DNA of 8,336 nucleotides from Scatosoma sp045660265 (GTDB lineage Bacteria; Bacillota; Clostridia; Christensenellales; Borkfalkiaceae), in NCBI GenBank assembly GCA_045660265.1, contig JAZRDM010000032.1:1-8336 (forward strand). The letters run 5' to 3'. The notes under the pieces were generated by a model. That model saw nothing but the letters and a program-made list of their open reading frames with translations. It did no database searches and was not told the origin of the DNA. The stretch's first letter is position 1. Each line of letters starts with the position of its first letter. The position numbers and the translations under genes were made by a program. Shown here one piece after another: positions 1 to 6,556 of this stretch.

Positions 1-750
1 AGGGAACGCTGCTGCAACGTATTTAATTTCTTTATCTTGGGGACGTTTTACGCCAAGGATAAGCATGTGTTCCGCCATCCAGCCTTCTTTTCTACCAAGG
101 TTGGTAGCGATACGGAGTGCGAAGCACTTTTTACCAAGCAATACGTTACCGCCGTAAGCCGAGTTTACGGAAATAATCGTGTTGTCTTCGGGGAAGTGCA
201 TGATATATCTCTTTTCAGGGTTCACGTCGCATTTTGCGTGGAAACCTTTAACGAAATCGCGGTTTTCGCCAAGTTGATCGAGGCACATTTTGCCAACTCT
301 GGTCATGATCATCATGTTGAGTACAACGTAGATAGAGTCGGTGATTCCAATACCGATTTTGGAGAAAGGCGAGCCTACAACGCCCATGGAATAAGGGATA
401 ACGTACATTGTTCTGCCCTTGTATGCGCCCTTTGCAATTTCGTTTACCATTGCATAAGCTTCTTTGGGTGCTTTCCATTTTACGATAGAATGAGGAAGCG
501 CGTCTGCTTCGTTTTCGCAGCAGATGAATGTTCTGTCTTCTACACGAGCAACGTCGTTTTCAGCCGTTCTGTGATAATAACAGTCAGGCAATTTTTCTTG
601 GTTAAGCTTGATGATTTCGCCGGTTGCACAAGCTTCTTCACGAAGCGCGTCTCTTTGCGCGTCGCTGCCGTCAATCCATACTACGTTGTCGGGTTGCGCA
701 AATGCCTTACAGTCTTCAACAAATTGAAGGACTTTCTTGTTGTTAGTCAT
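1..750 (-). CDS. pckG: Phosphoenolpyruvate carboxykinase (GTP), N-terminal 250 residues, cut by window edge
   Basis: Cytosolic enzyme interconverting oxaloacetate + GTP and phosphoenolpyruvate + GDP + CO2, linking the C4-acid pool with glycolysis or gluconeogenesis; in anaerobes it can run towards oxaloacetate. The minus-strand frame is open from ATG 750-748 to base 1 and starts MTNNKKVLQFVEDCKAFAQP. Family hallmarks visible: an R-loop-like HRTAENDVARVEDRT (about residues 60-74), GRTMYVIPYSMG followed by GSPFSKIG (112-134), the MHFPED segment (184-189), AYGGNVLLGKKCFALRIA (198-215) with the paired lysines of the active site, and AEHMLILG (226-233) with the metal-site histidine. The frame runs off at AAAFP, just before the expected P-loop (ACGKTN), so nucleotide-binding and C-terminal parts lie outside; the family is usually about 600 aa. 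The start has a good Shine-Dalgarno AAGGAG (765-760). GTP rather than ATP type is judged from these motifs. Confidence 0.95.
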   Translation of the reverse strand, partial: MTNNKKVLQFVEDCKAFAQPDNVVWIDGSDAQRDALREEACATGEIIKLNQEKLPDCYYHRTAENDVARVEDRTFICCENEADALPHSIVKWKAPKEAYAMVNEIAKGAYKGRTMYVIPYSMGVVGSPFSKIGIGITDSIYVVLNMMIMTRVGKMCLDQLGENRDFVKGFHAKCDVNPEKRYIMHFPEDNTIISVNSAYGGNVLLGKKCFALRIATNLGRKEGWMAEHMLILGVKRPQDKEIKYVAAAFP

Positions 751-878
751 TTTTAAGGTCTCCTTATTATGATTTTATTATTTTTGACAATGTTAGTTTG
801 GTGAATTTAGAAATCTTTCATACACGCGCGTTTTTTAGATAAATTTGTGCAGAAGAAATCCATTTTCTACCGATTATA

Positions 879-907
879 ATTATAACATACTAAAAAAGAA
901 AAGTAAA
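879..907 (-). promoter_or_regulatory. Sigma-70/SigA-type promoter of the PEP carboxykinase gene
   Basis: On the minus strand, TTTACT (907-902), a 17-bp spacer and TATAAT (884-879), with TG one base before the -10 (extended -10). Predicted transcription start is near 872, giving a leader of about 120 nt before the ATG at 750. A second TATAAT (878-873) lies directly downstream but has no good -35 at the right distance. Confidence 0.75.
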
Positions 908-991
908 TAGTTTTACAAAAAATTTTCCTTATCTTTCGAGCAATTTTTACTTTTTTATATATTTAATATATAAATATTAACAAATAAAACA
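908..991. other. AT-rich intergenic stretch, no gene seen
   Basis: This is the remainder of the 310-base gap (751-1060) between the carboxykinase and the transporter gene. Apart from the carboxykinase promoter and leader on one side and the transporter terminator on the other, it holds only A/T-rich sequence (runs such as TTTTTTATATATTTAATATA). I found no start codon with a ribosome site, no RNA gene and no convincing repeat here. The A/T runs directly upstream of the -35 could act as an UP element, which is inference. Confidence 0.5.
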
Positions 992-1026
992 AAAACCGCG
1001 CCGGATTTTTTCTCCTTTGCGGTTTT
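992..1026 (-). terminator. Rho-independent terminator after the FNT-CPCC gene
   Basis: Inverted repeat AAAACCGC (992-999) / GCGGTTTT (1019-1026) about 35 nt beyond the stop codon on the minus strand. The 19-nt loop can fold a small inner GGA/TCC pairing. In the minus direction the stem is followed by TTTTTGTTTTATTT. A T-rich tail also exists on the plus side, so it could work both ways, but no plus-strand gene ends here. Confidence 0.7.
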
Positions 1027-1060
1027 CTTTTTATATGTTTGTAAAAATTTTTTCTATCTT

Positions 1061-1990
1061 TTAACGTTCGTAGCCGTGCAATTCGTCTTTCTTTGGCCCG
1101 CGGACGTATTTACGCATTTCGGGGTCGCACGCCGAATAATGTTTATAATTGACACGCGCCGCCGCCAACGAAACGTGGTTTGCGCCGTTTTCCATCATGG
1201 GATTCTCGTATTGGAAAGGATCGTCTTCCCAAAAACATACGGGACAAATGTCGTACGCGCGTTCTTTTTTCTCGAACGTGAAATGATTACAACAGGGGCA
1301 TTTGTATTTTTTTGGTTCGTCCTTTTTCTTAATTAAAGGTAAAATGGATACAAGAACACCGCCTATTAAATTACCCGTCATTGTAATAAAACAATATAAA
1401 ATAGCTTCGCCCGTTACTTGCTTTGCTACAAACATATAAAATACGTTTGCCAGCGAATTATCAAACCCGCAAAACACAAAGACAAATACGGGAAAGATAA
1501 CCCCCACCGAAGCCGATAAATTCTTTTTGCCTGTATATTTAGGAAGAATTACCGACAAGCCGATTAGCATACCGCACAAAATCCCTGAAAAGAATCCATG
1601 CAAAACCCAACCGTCTTGACACAGCTTATCCGCCATTAAATGAACGGAAGAGGAAAGAAGTTCCGTATGGGAAAACTCGACTAATAACGCGCAAATACCT
1701 ATCCCTATCACGTTAAAAAATAAACTGACGGGCAACGACCACCAATTTTTAATACCCATTGTGATGATGCGCGTGGATAAACCCGTGATTAGATACAACC
1801 CAAACGTCGTTACCACAAACATTGCCAACGAGAACAGAATCGCCCCCACCAATTTTCCCATCGCGCCCTCAAACGCCGATAAGGAAATAAGTAAGCCGGC
1901 ACCGCCCATTCCGACCATAATCCCGCCAAATACTGATGCAACACAAAAGACCATGAAGTCTTTTTTCGTCATTTTTTCAAATCTCATCAT
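1061..1990 (-). CDS. Formate/nitrite transporter-like membrane protein with C-terminal CPCC zinc-ribbon-like domain
   Basis: A 309-aa protein in two parts. Residues 1-220 give six hydrophobic segments (about 12-38, 47-70, 83-107, 128-152, 158-188, 196-220) with the FNT-family pattern: CGFDNSLANVF in the fifth segment matches the family's GFEHSxANMF, GILCGMLIGLSV resembles ILCNxLVxLAV, and GNLIGGVL is typical of the last helix. FNT channels are pentamers passing formate, nitrite or related small anions across the plasma membrane. After KKKDEPKK, residues 229-303 form a cysteine-rich CPCC domain: YKCPCC (C231, C233, C234), ICPVCFWEDD (C249, C252), then the usual SLAAARVNYKHYSACD tail; this domain normally stands alone and its function is unknown to me. 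By FNT topology it would face the cytoplasm. The central FNT histidine is asparagine (N178). There is no good Shine-Dalgarno before ATG 1990; M7 (1972) is an alternative start. The substrate is uncertain. Confidence 0.85.
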   Translation of the reverse strand: MMRFEKMTKKDFMVFCVASVFGGIMVGMGGAGLLISLSAFEGAMGKLVGAILFSLAMFVVTTFGLYLITGLSTRIITMGIKNWWSLPVSLFFNVIGIGICALLVEFSHTELLSSSVHLMADKLCQDGWVLHGFFSGILCGMLIGLSVILPKYTGKKNLSASVGVIFPVFVFVFCGFDNSLANVFYMFVAKQVTGEAILYCFITMTGNLIGGVLVSILPLIKKKDEPKKYKCPCCNHFTFEKKERAYDICPVCFWEDDPFQYENPMMENGANHVSLAAARVNYKHYSACDPEMRKYVRGPKKDELHGYER

Positions 1991-1999
1991 AATACGCGT

Positions 2000-2028
2000 A
2001 TTCTATCATATTTTTCTTGTTTTGGCAA
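2000..2028 (-). promoter_or_regulatory. Promoter of the FNT-CPCC gene, leading to a nearly leaderless mRNA
   Basis: On the minus strand, TTGCCA (2028-2023), exactly 17 bp, then TAGAAT (2005-2000), with TATGA giving an extended -10. Counting 7 nt from the last -10 base puts the start at about 1993, only 3 nt before ATG 1990. The promoter lies downstream of the terminator of the preceding operon, so the gene is probably its own transcription unit. Confidence 0.65.
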
Positions 2029-2040
2029 TAGTTTTTAAGA

Positions 2041-2075
2041 AAAATCCCTCCGATTTTCACAATCGAAGGGATTTT
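2041..2075 (-). terminator. Strong hairpin terminator at the end of the cysS-alaS operon
   Basis: Arms 2041-2055 and 2061-2075 pair over 15 bp with one mismatch (2050/2066) around the loop TTCAC. It starts one base beyond the TAA stop (2079-2077) of the 123-aa gene. The stem ends in a T tract on the minus strand (ATTTTTC), and an even longer one exists on the plus strand, but only minus-strand genes flank it. Confidence 0.85.
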
Positions 2076-2076
2076 T

Positions 2077-2448
2077 TTATACTTTTATCCCAAAAAACGC
2101 TTGGGTTTCTTGCAGGTGTTTTACAAGGATTTCGGCGTAAAAGCGTCTTTTTTCTTCCTTGGTTGCCTTTTTGAAAAAATGCTTTAACGAAAAATCGCGA
2201 AAGGCTTTTTTGTATAAAAATTTCAGGGACGGGAATTGATATGCGCCGTCTGCATAGACAACAAAATTGATTTCGTTACCGCCGGAAACCTCGCGCAAAT
2301 CGAAAAACTCTTTACCTTTTTGAAAACGATAAATGTATACACAGGAAGAATCTCCCCCTTTTTCGTAAAAATATCGATAGGTAAAACCCCGCTCTAAAAA
2401 GGGCGCAAAAGCTTGTTTCATCTCTTTTTCGATTTGTAATTCATCCAT
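2077..2448 (-). CDS. Hypothetical protein, 123 aa, last gene of the cysS-alaS operon
   Basis: I do not recognise the family. The protein starts MDELQIEKEMKQAF and looks cytosolic: no signal peptide or membrane segment. It has an amphipathic N-terminal helix, a middle part that reads as beta strands (YEKGGDSSCVYIYRF, FFDLREVSGG, INFVVYADG) and a lysine/aromatic-rich helical C-terminus (about residues 75-123). A single cysteine (C36) is visible and no catalytic motif is obvious. The start is well supported: GGAG (2459-2456) lies 7 nt before ATG 2448. It is 42 bases downstream of alaS with a terminator-like hairpin between them, so it is probably expressed by read-through from the operon; I see no promoter of its own. 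It ends at a strong terminator. A link to translation is suggested only by position. Confidence 0.75.
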   Translation of the reverse strand: MDELQIEKEMKQAFAPFLERGFTYRYFYEKGGDSSCVYIYRFQKGKEFFDLREVSGGNEINFVVYADGAYQFPSLKFLYKKAFRDFSLKHFFKKATKEEKRRFYAEILVKHLQETQAFFGIKV

Positions 2449-2461
2449 ACCTTTTCTCCAT

Positions 2462-2491
2462 AAAACAAGGGGCTTTACGCCCCCTTGTTTT
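2462..2491 (-). terminator. Terminator-like hairpin between alaS and the 123-aa gene
   Basis: Perfect 11-bp inverted repeat AAAACAAGGGG (2462-2472) / CCCCTTGTTTT (2481-2491) with an 8-nt loop. The first stem base is the last base of the alaS stop codon. In the minus direction the 3' arm ends in TTGTTTT, so its U-run lies inside the stem, and it is followed at once by the ribosome site of the next gene. It may be a leaky terminator or an mRNA-processing or stabilising hairpin. Confidence 0.55.
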
Positions 2492-4320
2492 TATTGTAAT
2501 ACCGCTTTGATACGGCGAATGCCGCTGCCGCAGCTTTGTTCTTTTTGAATTTTAAATTTGCCAAGCTCGCCCGTGTTTTCTACGTGAGGACCGCCGCAAA
2601 TTTCTTTGGAAAATTCGCCGATTGTGTACGTTTTTACGCGTTCGCCGTACTTACTTTCAAACAAGCCCGTGAACCCTTCCGCTTTCGCTTCTTCCAACGA
2701 AATTTCCTTCATGACAACAGGAACGTTTGCTTGGATTTGTTCGTTTACAAGGTCTTCTACCGCCTTAATTTGTTCCGCCGTCATGGGTTGAGGAAGGTTG
2801 GAGTCGAAACGAAGTCTTTCTTCCGTGATGTTCGAACCCTTTTGATTAACGTCGGGAGAGCAAACCTTTTTAAGAGCAGCGTGCAATAAGTGGGTTGCCG
2901 TGTGCAATCTCGTCGTCGCTTCCTTATGATCGGCAAGACCGCACGCGAATTTATTTTCGCTGCCCGCTTTACTCTTGCTTTGGTGTTCTTCAAACGCCGC
3001 TTTATAACCGTCTAAATCTACACCGTAACCGCGTTCTTTCGCCATTTCGTCCGTGATTTCTACGGGGAAACCGTAGGTGTCGTACAAGTGGAACGCCTGC
3101 TTTCCGTTGATAACCTTTTCAGGTACGTACGCAGGGTCTTTTTGCGCCATAAACGCGTTCTTTCTTTCTAAGCCGTTGATGCATTTTTCAAATTCTTTCA
3201 ATCCTTGTTGCAAGGTCTTGGTGAATTTTGCTTCTTCCTTGTTAAGTTCTTCCGCAATTTTTTCACGGTTGAGTTCAAGTTCGGGGTATACACTCTTGTA
3301 TTTTTCAACGAAGGTTGCCGAGATTTTTGCAAGGCTGCCTTCAGGAAGATCGATTTTTCTGCCGAAACGCACCGCTCTGCGAATAATACGGCGCAAAATG
3401 TAGCCTTGATCGGTGTTGGAAGGCACAATGCCCTTTTCGTCGCCAATCATAAAGGTTGCCGTTCTCGTGTGGTCGAGCAATACTCTAAATGCGCGCGTTA
3501 CTTCGTCGCTTTCGCCATACGTCTTGCCCGTGAGCGCGGAAATTTCTTTGATTGCGTCTTCGAAAAGATCCGTTTCGTATACGCTGGATTTGCCGTTAAG
3601 CACGCAAAGTGCGCGTTCCAAGCCCATACCCGTGTCTACGTTCTTTTGCGAAAGTTCGGTGTAGCTGCCGTCTGCTTGCTTGTTGAAACGCATAAATACG
3701 TCGTTCCAAATTTCAAGGAATGCACCGCAGTTGCAATCGGGGTTACAGGTAGGAGAGCATTTGGGTTTTCTGATAACGAACATTTCCGTGTCCGTACCGC
3801 AAGGGCCGGTTAAACCAGCGGGACCCCACCAGTTGTTTTCTCTAGGCATGAAATAAATGTTATTTTTGTCAATACCCGCTTTTTCCCAAAGCTCTGCCGC
3901 TTCCGTATCGCAAGGCAACGTATCGTCGCCGCCAAATACGGTTACCGCAATTTTATCTTTCGCAATTCCCAAATATTTTTCGCCCGTTAAGAATTCGTAG
4001 CTCCAAGGAATCATTTCCTTTTTGAAATAATCGCCAAGCGACCAGTTGCCGAGCATCTCGAAGAAAGTACAGTGTCTTTCGTCGCCAACGTCTTCAATAT
4101 CGCCCGTGCGCACACATTTTTGTACGTCGGTTAAGCGATTACCCGCGGGGTGTTTTTCACCGAGAAGGTAAGGCACAAGCGGATGCATACCCGCCGTCGT
4201 GAATAATACCGTCGGGTCGTTTTCAGGGATTAAAGACGCGGACGGAATTACTTTATGCCCCTTGTCTTTAAAAAAGTTTAAATACATTTCTCTCAATTGC
4301 TGACTGCTGTATGTTTTCAT
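2491..4320 (-). CDS. alaS: Alanyl-tRNA synthetase, short form lacking the C-Ala domain
   Basis: Cytosolic class II synthetase that charges tRNA-Ala with alanine and clears mischarged Ser/Gly. Visible order: catalytic core about 1-245 with TTAGMHPLVPYLLG, the motif 2 region ERHCTFFEMLGNWSLGDYFK (81-100), TGPCGTDTEM (171-180) and motif 3 DTGMGLERAL (229-238); tRNA-recognition helical part about 246-450 (including DQGYILRRIIRRAVRFG and AFHLYDTYGFPVEIT); then a reduced editing domain from about 455 with HTATH (H473, H477) and CGGPH (C575, H579), which carry the four metal-binding residues. At 609 aa it is far below the usual 870 or so: the beta-barrel that normally precedes HTATH (GGQVGDTG region) and the whole C-terminal C-Ala domain are absent. 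From memory, such short forms occur in some Clostridia and candidate phyla. An extra cysteine cluster (C188, C192, C196, C198) could bind metal. The start is 21 nt after the cysS stop; GGAG is present but 15 nt away, so coupling to cysS is likely. Confidence 0.95.
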   Translation of the reverse strand: MKTYSSQQLREMYLNFFKDKGHKVIPSASLIPENDPTVLFTTAGMHPLVPYLLGEKHPAGNRLTDVQKCVRTGDIEDVGDERHCTFFEMLGNWSLGDYFKKEMIPWSYEFLTGEKYLGIAKDKIAVTVFGGDDTLPCDTEAAELWEKAGIDKNNIYFMPRENNWWGPAGLTGPCGTDTEMFVIRKPKCSPTCNPDCNCGAFLEIWNDVFMRFNKQADGSYTELSQKNVDTGMGLERALCVLNGKSSVYETDLFEDAIKEISALTGKTYGESDEVTRAFRVLLDHTRTATFMIGDEKGIVPSNTDQGYILRRIIRRAVRFGRKIDLPEGSLAKISATFVEKYKSVYPELELNREKIAEELNKEEAKFTKTLQQGLKEFEKCINGLERKNAFMAQKDPAYVPEKVINGKQAFHLYDTYGFPVEITDEMAKERGYGVDLDGYKAAFEEHQSKSKAGSENKFACGLADHKEATTRLHTATHLLHAALKKVCSPDVNQKGSNITEERLRFDSNLPQPMTAEQIKAVEDLVNEQIQANVPVVMKEISLEEAKAEGFTGLFESKYGERVKTYTIGEFSKEICGGPHVENTGELGKFKIQKEQSCGSGIRRIKAVLQ

Positions 4321-4341
4321 AATATCTTTTATTTTCTCCGT

Positions 4342-5745
4342 TTATAACTTACTTAATTCGTAGCCTTCTTTGCTGTCTTTCACTGCATACCCAAGCTCTG
4401 CAAGCTTTGTACGGAGCTCGTCGCTCTTCGCCCAATCGCGAGCCGTTCTTGCCGCCCAACGTTCTTCCGCAATTGCTTTTACTTCTGCAGGGATATCTCC
4501 TTTTTGCTTGGCTTCGTATTCCGCTACATATTGCGCAGCGTCCTTTTTAAATAAGCCGAGCAACGAATACGTTTGTTTGATTTGATTTGCAAACGCAACC
4601 GCCGCGCCGTCCTTTTCCGCCAGATATTTTTTAATTTCCTTGCAGTATGCAAACAAGTTCGAGAGCGCCAACGCGGTGTTGAAATCGTCGCTCATGCACG
4701 CGTTGAACTCGTCGTCGATACGTTTCGCTGCGGACATGCCCCCCTCGTTTGCCGTTAATCCACTGTTTTCTGCCGCTAATAAAACACTGTAGAAATCGTA
4801 GAGATGTTTCTCTGCTTCAGGGAACAAATCGTCTGTTACATTGATGTCGTTTCGGTAATTCGTTTGCAAAAGCGCCAACTTAATCGCCTCGTCGCTGTAC
4901 TTTGCAAGCAAGTCTTCAAGCAATAAGCTGTTGCCGAGCGACTTGCTCATTTTTTGGCCGTTGACCTTAATCAACCCGTTGTGCGTCCAGTATTTTACAA
5001 ACTGTTTACCCGTCAAGGCTTCCGTTTGCGCAATTTCGTTTTCGTGATGGGGGAAGATTAAATCTCTGCCGCCCCCGTGGATGTCGATTTGGTCGCCAAA
5101 CGCAGCGCGGTTCATTGCCGAGCATTCGATATGCCAGCCCGGTCTGCCCTTACCCCAAGGCGAATCCCAGCTGATTTCACCGGCTTTCGCGCTCTTCCAA
5201 AGCGCAAAGTCGTAAGCGTATTTCTTTTCTTCGTCGTTATCTACGCGAACGCCGTCTAAAGCGTCGTCAATCTTTCTATTAGAAAGTTTTCCATAACCCG
5301 CATAAGACGCAACGTCGAAATATACGTCCCCTTTTTCCGTCGCGTATGCGTGGCCTTTTTGAATAAGCGTTGCAACAAATTCAATGATGTTTTCGATATT
5401 CTCCGTTGCTTTCAGCCAAACGTTTGGATCGTCTACTGCAAGCTTTTCCATAACGGTGTTGATTTTTTCAATCATATTTTTCGCATACACGTCTGCAGGG
5501 ATGCCCGTTTCATGCGAGCGCGCAATAATTTTATCGTCTACGTCCGTATAGTTTCTGGCATATGTTACGTCAAACCCAAGCTTTTCAAGATATTTACGCA
5601 TAATATCGTAAATAAGCGCTTGATAACCGTGTCCGATATGCGCCTCGCCCGATACCGTAATACCGCACGCATACATTTTTACTTTTCCTTCTTCTAAAGG
5701 TATAAATTCTTCTTTTCTTTTGGTGTACGAATTATAAATTTTCAT
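4342..5745 (-). CDS. cysS: Cysteinyl-tRNA synthetase
   Basis: Cytosolic class I synthetase charging tRNA-Cys with cysteine. It is 467 aa, normal for the bacterial family. The HIGH signature is intact at residues 36-39 (EAHIGHGYQALIYD) and KMSKS at 265-269 (GQKMSKSLGN). The zinc site that selects cysteine is complete: C27, C208 (HIECSAM), H233 and E237 (FPHHENE). The C-terminal half has the usual DALR-type helical part (DDFNTALALSNLFAYCKEIKKYL) and ends with an anticodon-binding tail rich in charged helices (WAARTARDWAKSDELRTKL). The ribosome site AAGGAA, 6 nt before ATG 5745, overlaps the TAA stop of the upstream 212-aa gene, which points to translational coupling. It is followed closely by alaS. 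No T-box leader precedes the operon, although such leaders are common for synthetase genes in Firmicutes. Confidence 0.97.
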   Translation of the reverse strand: MKIYNSYTKRKEEFIPLEEGKVKMYACGITVSGEAHIGHGYQALIYDIMRKYLEKLGFDVTYARNYTDVDDKIIARSHETGIPADVYAKNMIEKINTVMEKLAVDDPNVWLKATENIENIIEFVATLIQKGHAYATEKGDVYFDVASYAGYGKLSNRKIDDALDGVRVDNDEEKKYAYDFALWKSAKAGEISWDSPWGKGRPGWHIECSAMNRAAFGDQIDIHGGGRDLIFPHHENEIAQTEALTGKQFVKYWTHNGLIKVNGQKMSKSLGNSLLLEDLLAKYSDEAIKLALLQTNYRNDINVTDDLFPEAEKHLYDFYSVLLAAENSGLTANEGGMSAAKRIDDEFNACMSDDFNTALALSNLFAYCKEIKKYLAEKDGAAVAFANQIKQTYSLLGLFKKDAAQYVAEYEAKQKGDIPAEVKAIAEERWAARTARDWAKSDELRTKLAELGYAVKDSKEGYELSKL

Positions 5746-5755
5746 AACTTTTTCC

Positions 5756-6394
5756 TTATTCGTTTGCCTTGATAAACATATTGCTTATATTGTATTCTTT
5801 CAGTGCAGAGGCAACCATGTCCGCGTTGAATATGTTATTCGCCAATAAATAGAAGACTACCACGTCTTTTTCTTGCGTAAAATCAAATTCCTTTTCGCAC
5901 AGTGTAAGCATACGTTTTACGTCGTCTAAAGAGATATGATGCACAAGCGCAAACGAGAAAATGCAATTTTTCGTTGGATGTGCACTGCCATTTAAAAACT
6001 TTTTCCAAATCTCATCATCTACGGTTAAGCCTTCTTTTGCCTGTTCTTCTGTTAAATTGTATCGGCTAAGAAGAGCTTTAAATTCCTTTTTAAAGGTGAT
6101 TTTTGAAAACAAGCCAACCACTTGTTCCCAAAAAGAAAGCGGGCGAAAAGAAAACGAAAAGCTTATATCCGTCATCTTCTCTTTGAGCTGTTGTAAAAGC
6201 TCTTGCTTGTTTTTTTGCAAGGAAAGACGCATAGTGTCCGCAGGCAACGTATAAGCGTAGGTGCGGCCAAATTCGTCAAGTTTGCTCGCTTGCATTACAG
6301 GCATTTCATAGCCTTTTAAAATACAAAGCTTATCGTAATTCGCGTATTTTTCGCAAAAGTACGCGTTTAAATCTTCTAAAAATGCAAATTGCAT
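5756..6394 (-). CDS. Hypothetical protein, 212 aa, first gene of the cysS-alaS operon; C-terminal part like an XRE-type regulator family
   Basis: Function unknown. It has no signal peptide or membrane segment, so it is probably cytosolic. The N-terminal half (1-95) is unrecognised; a helical, lysine/glutamine-rich stretch (about 58-75) precedes it into the second half. Residues about 100-205 recall a Clostridia family of divergent helix-turn-helix proteins: a helical start (FKALLSRYNLTEEQAKEGL), then HPTKNCIFSFALVHHISLDD in place of the family's PSKKTALALALALxLxLDE, a segment like LLxxAGxxLSxSxxxD (MLTLCEKEFDFTQEKD), and a final FYLLANNIFNADMVASAL resembling YFIxNxIYDIFEINEAL. This is pattern memory, not an alignment, so the assignment is tentative. 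The start is firm: AAGGAG 6 nt before ATG 6394. It lies 10 nt upstream of cysS with overlapping stop and ribosome site, and is transcribed from its own promoter divergently from the DeoR-family gene. Confidence 0.75.
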   Translation of the reverse strand: MQFAFLEDLNAYFCEKYANYDKLCILKGYEMPVMQASKLDEFGRTYAYTLPADTMRLSLQKNKQELLQQLKEKMTDISFSFSFRPLSFWEQVVGLFSKITFKKEFKALLSRYNLTEEQAKEGLTVDDEIWKKFLNGSAHPTKNCIFSFALVHHISLDDVKRMLTLCEKEFDFTQEKDVVVFYLLANNIFNADMVASALKEYNISNMFIKANE

Positions 6395-6406
6395 ACTTTT
6401 CTCCTT

Positions 6407-6420
6407 GGGGCATACACCCC
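6407..6420 (-). promoter_or_regulatory. Small hairpin adjoining the ribosome site of the 212-aa gene
   Basis: In the predicted 32-nt leader, GGGG-TGTATG-CCCC can pair over 4 bp, ending directly before the Shine-Dalgarno AAGGAG (6406-6401). It leaves the ribosome site exposed but is close enough to affect ribosome access or 5'-end stability. It is too short to be a T-box or any riboswitch I know. Confidence 0.4.
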
Positions 6421-6432
6421 CTATTCTCTTTC

Positions 6433-6461
6433 ATTATATCACACCGTATAAAAAAAGGCAA
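6433..6461 (-). promoter_or_regulatory. Promoter of the 212-aa / cysS / alaS / 123-aa operon
   Basis: On the minus strand, TTGCCT (6461-6456), 17 bp, then a consensus TATAAT (6438-6433), with TGTGA giving an extended -10. Predicted start near 6426, leader about 32 nt. It is the only good promoter seen upstream of the four genes. Confidence 0.75.
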
Positions 6462-6556
6462 GCGTTCAAAGGCGTAGGAGATTGATTTTTATACATTTTC
6501 TGTCTACACGAATTTGATGGTTTTTGTAAATTTTTTCCATTATTTTTTTGTTAAAA

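Noticed and set aside
37..756. 239-codon open frame on the plus strand
   Set aside because: It lies wholly antisense to the carboxykinase gene, whose minus-strand product carries clear family motifs. Its own translation is rich in Phe, Val and Cys without any recognisable motif, and it has no ribosome site.
1761..2174. 137-codon open frame on the plus strand
   Set aside because: It crosses the transporter start, its promoter and the operon terminator hairpin, all of which are well supported on the minus strand. No ribosome site was seen.
3205..3813. 202-codon open frame on the plus strand, with several shorter ones nearby
   Set aside because: Antisense to the well-supported alaS; no ribosome site, no recognisable domain. 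It comes from codon bias of the true gene.
6395..6432. T-box or riboswitch leader for the synthetase operon
   Set aside because: The leader from the predicted start is about 32 nt, far too short; no T-box sequence (TGGN'ACCGCG-like) or specifier stem was seen.
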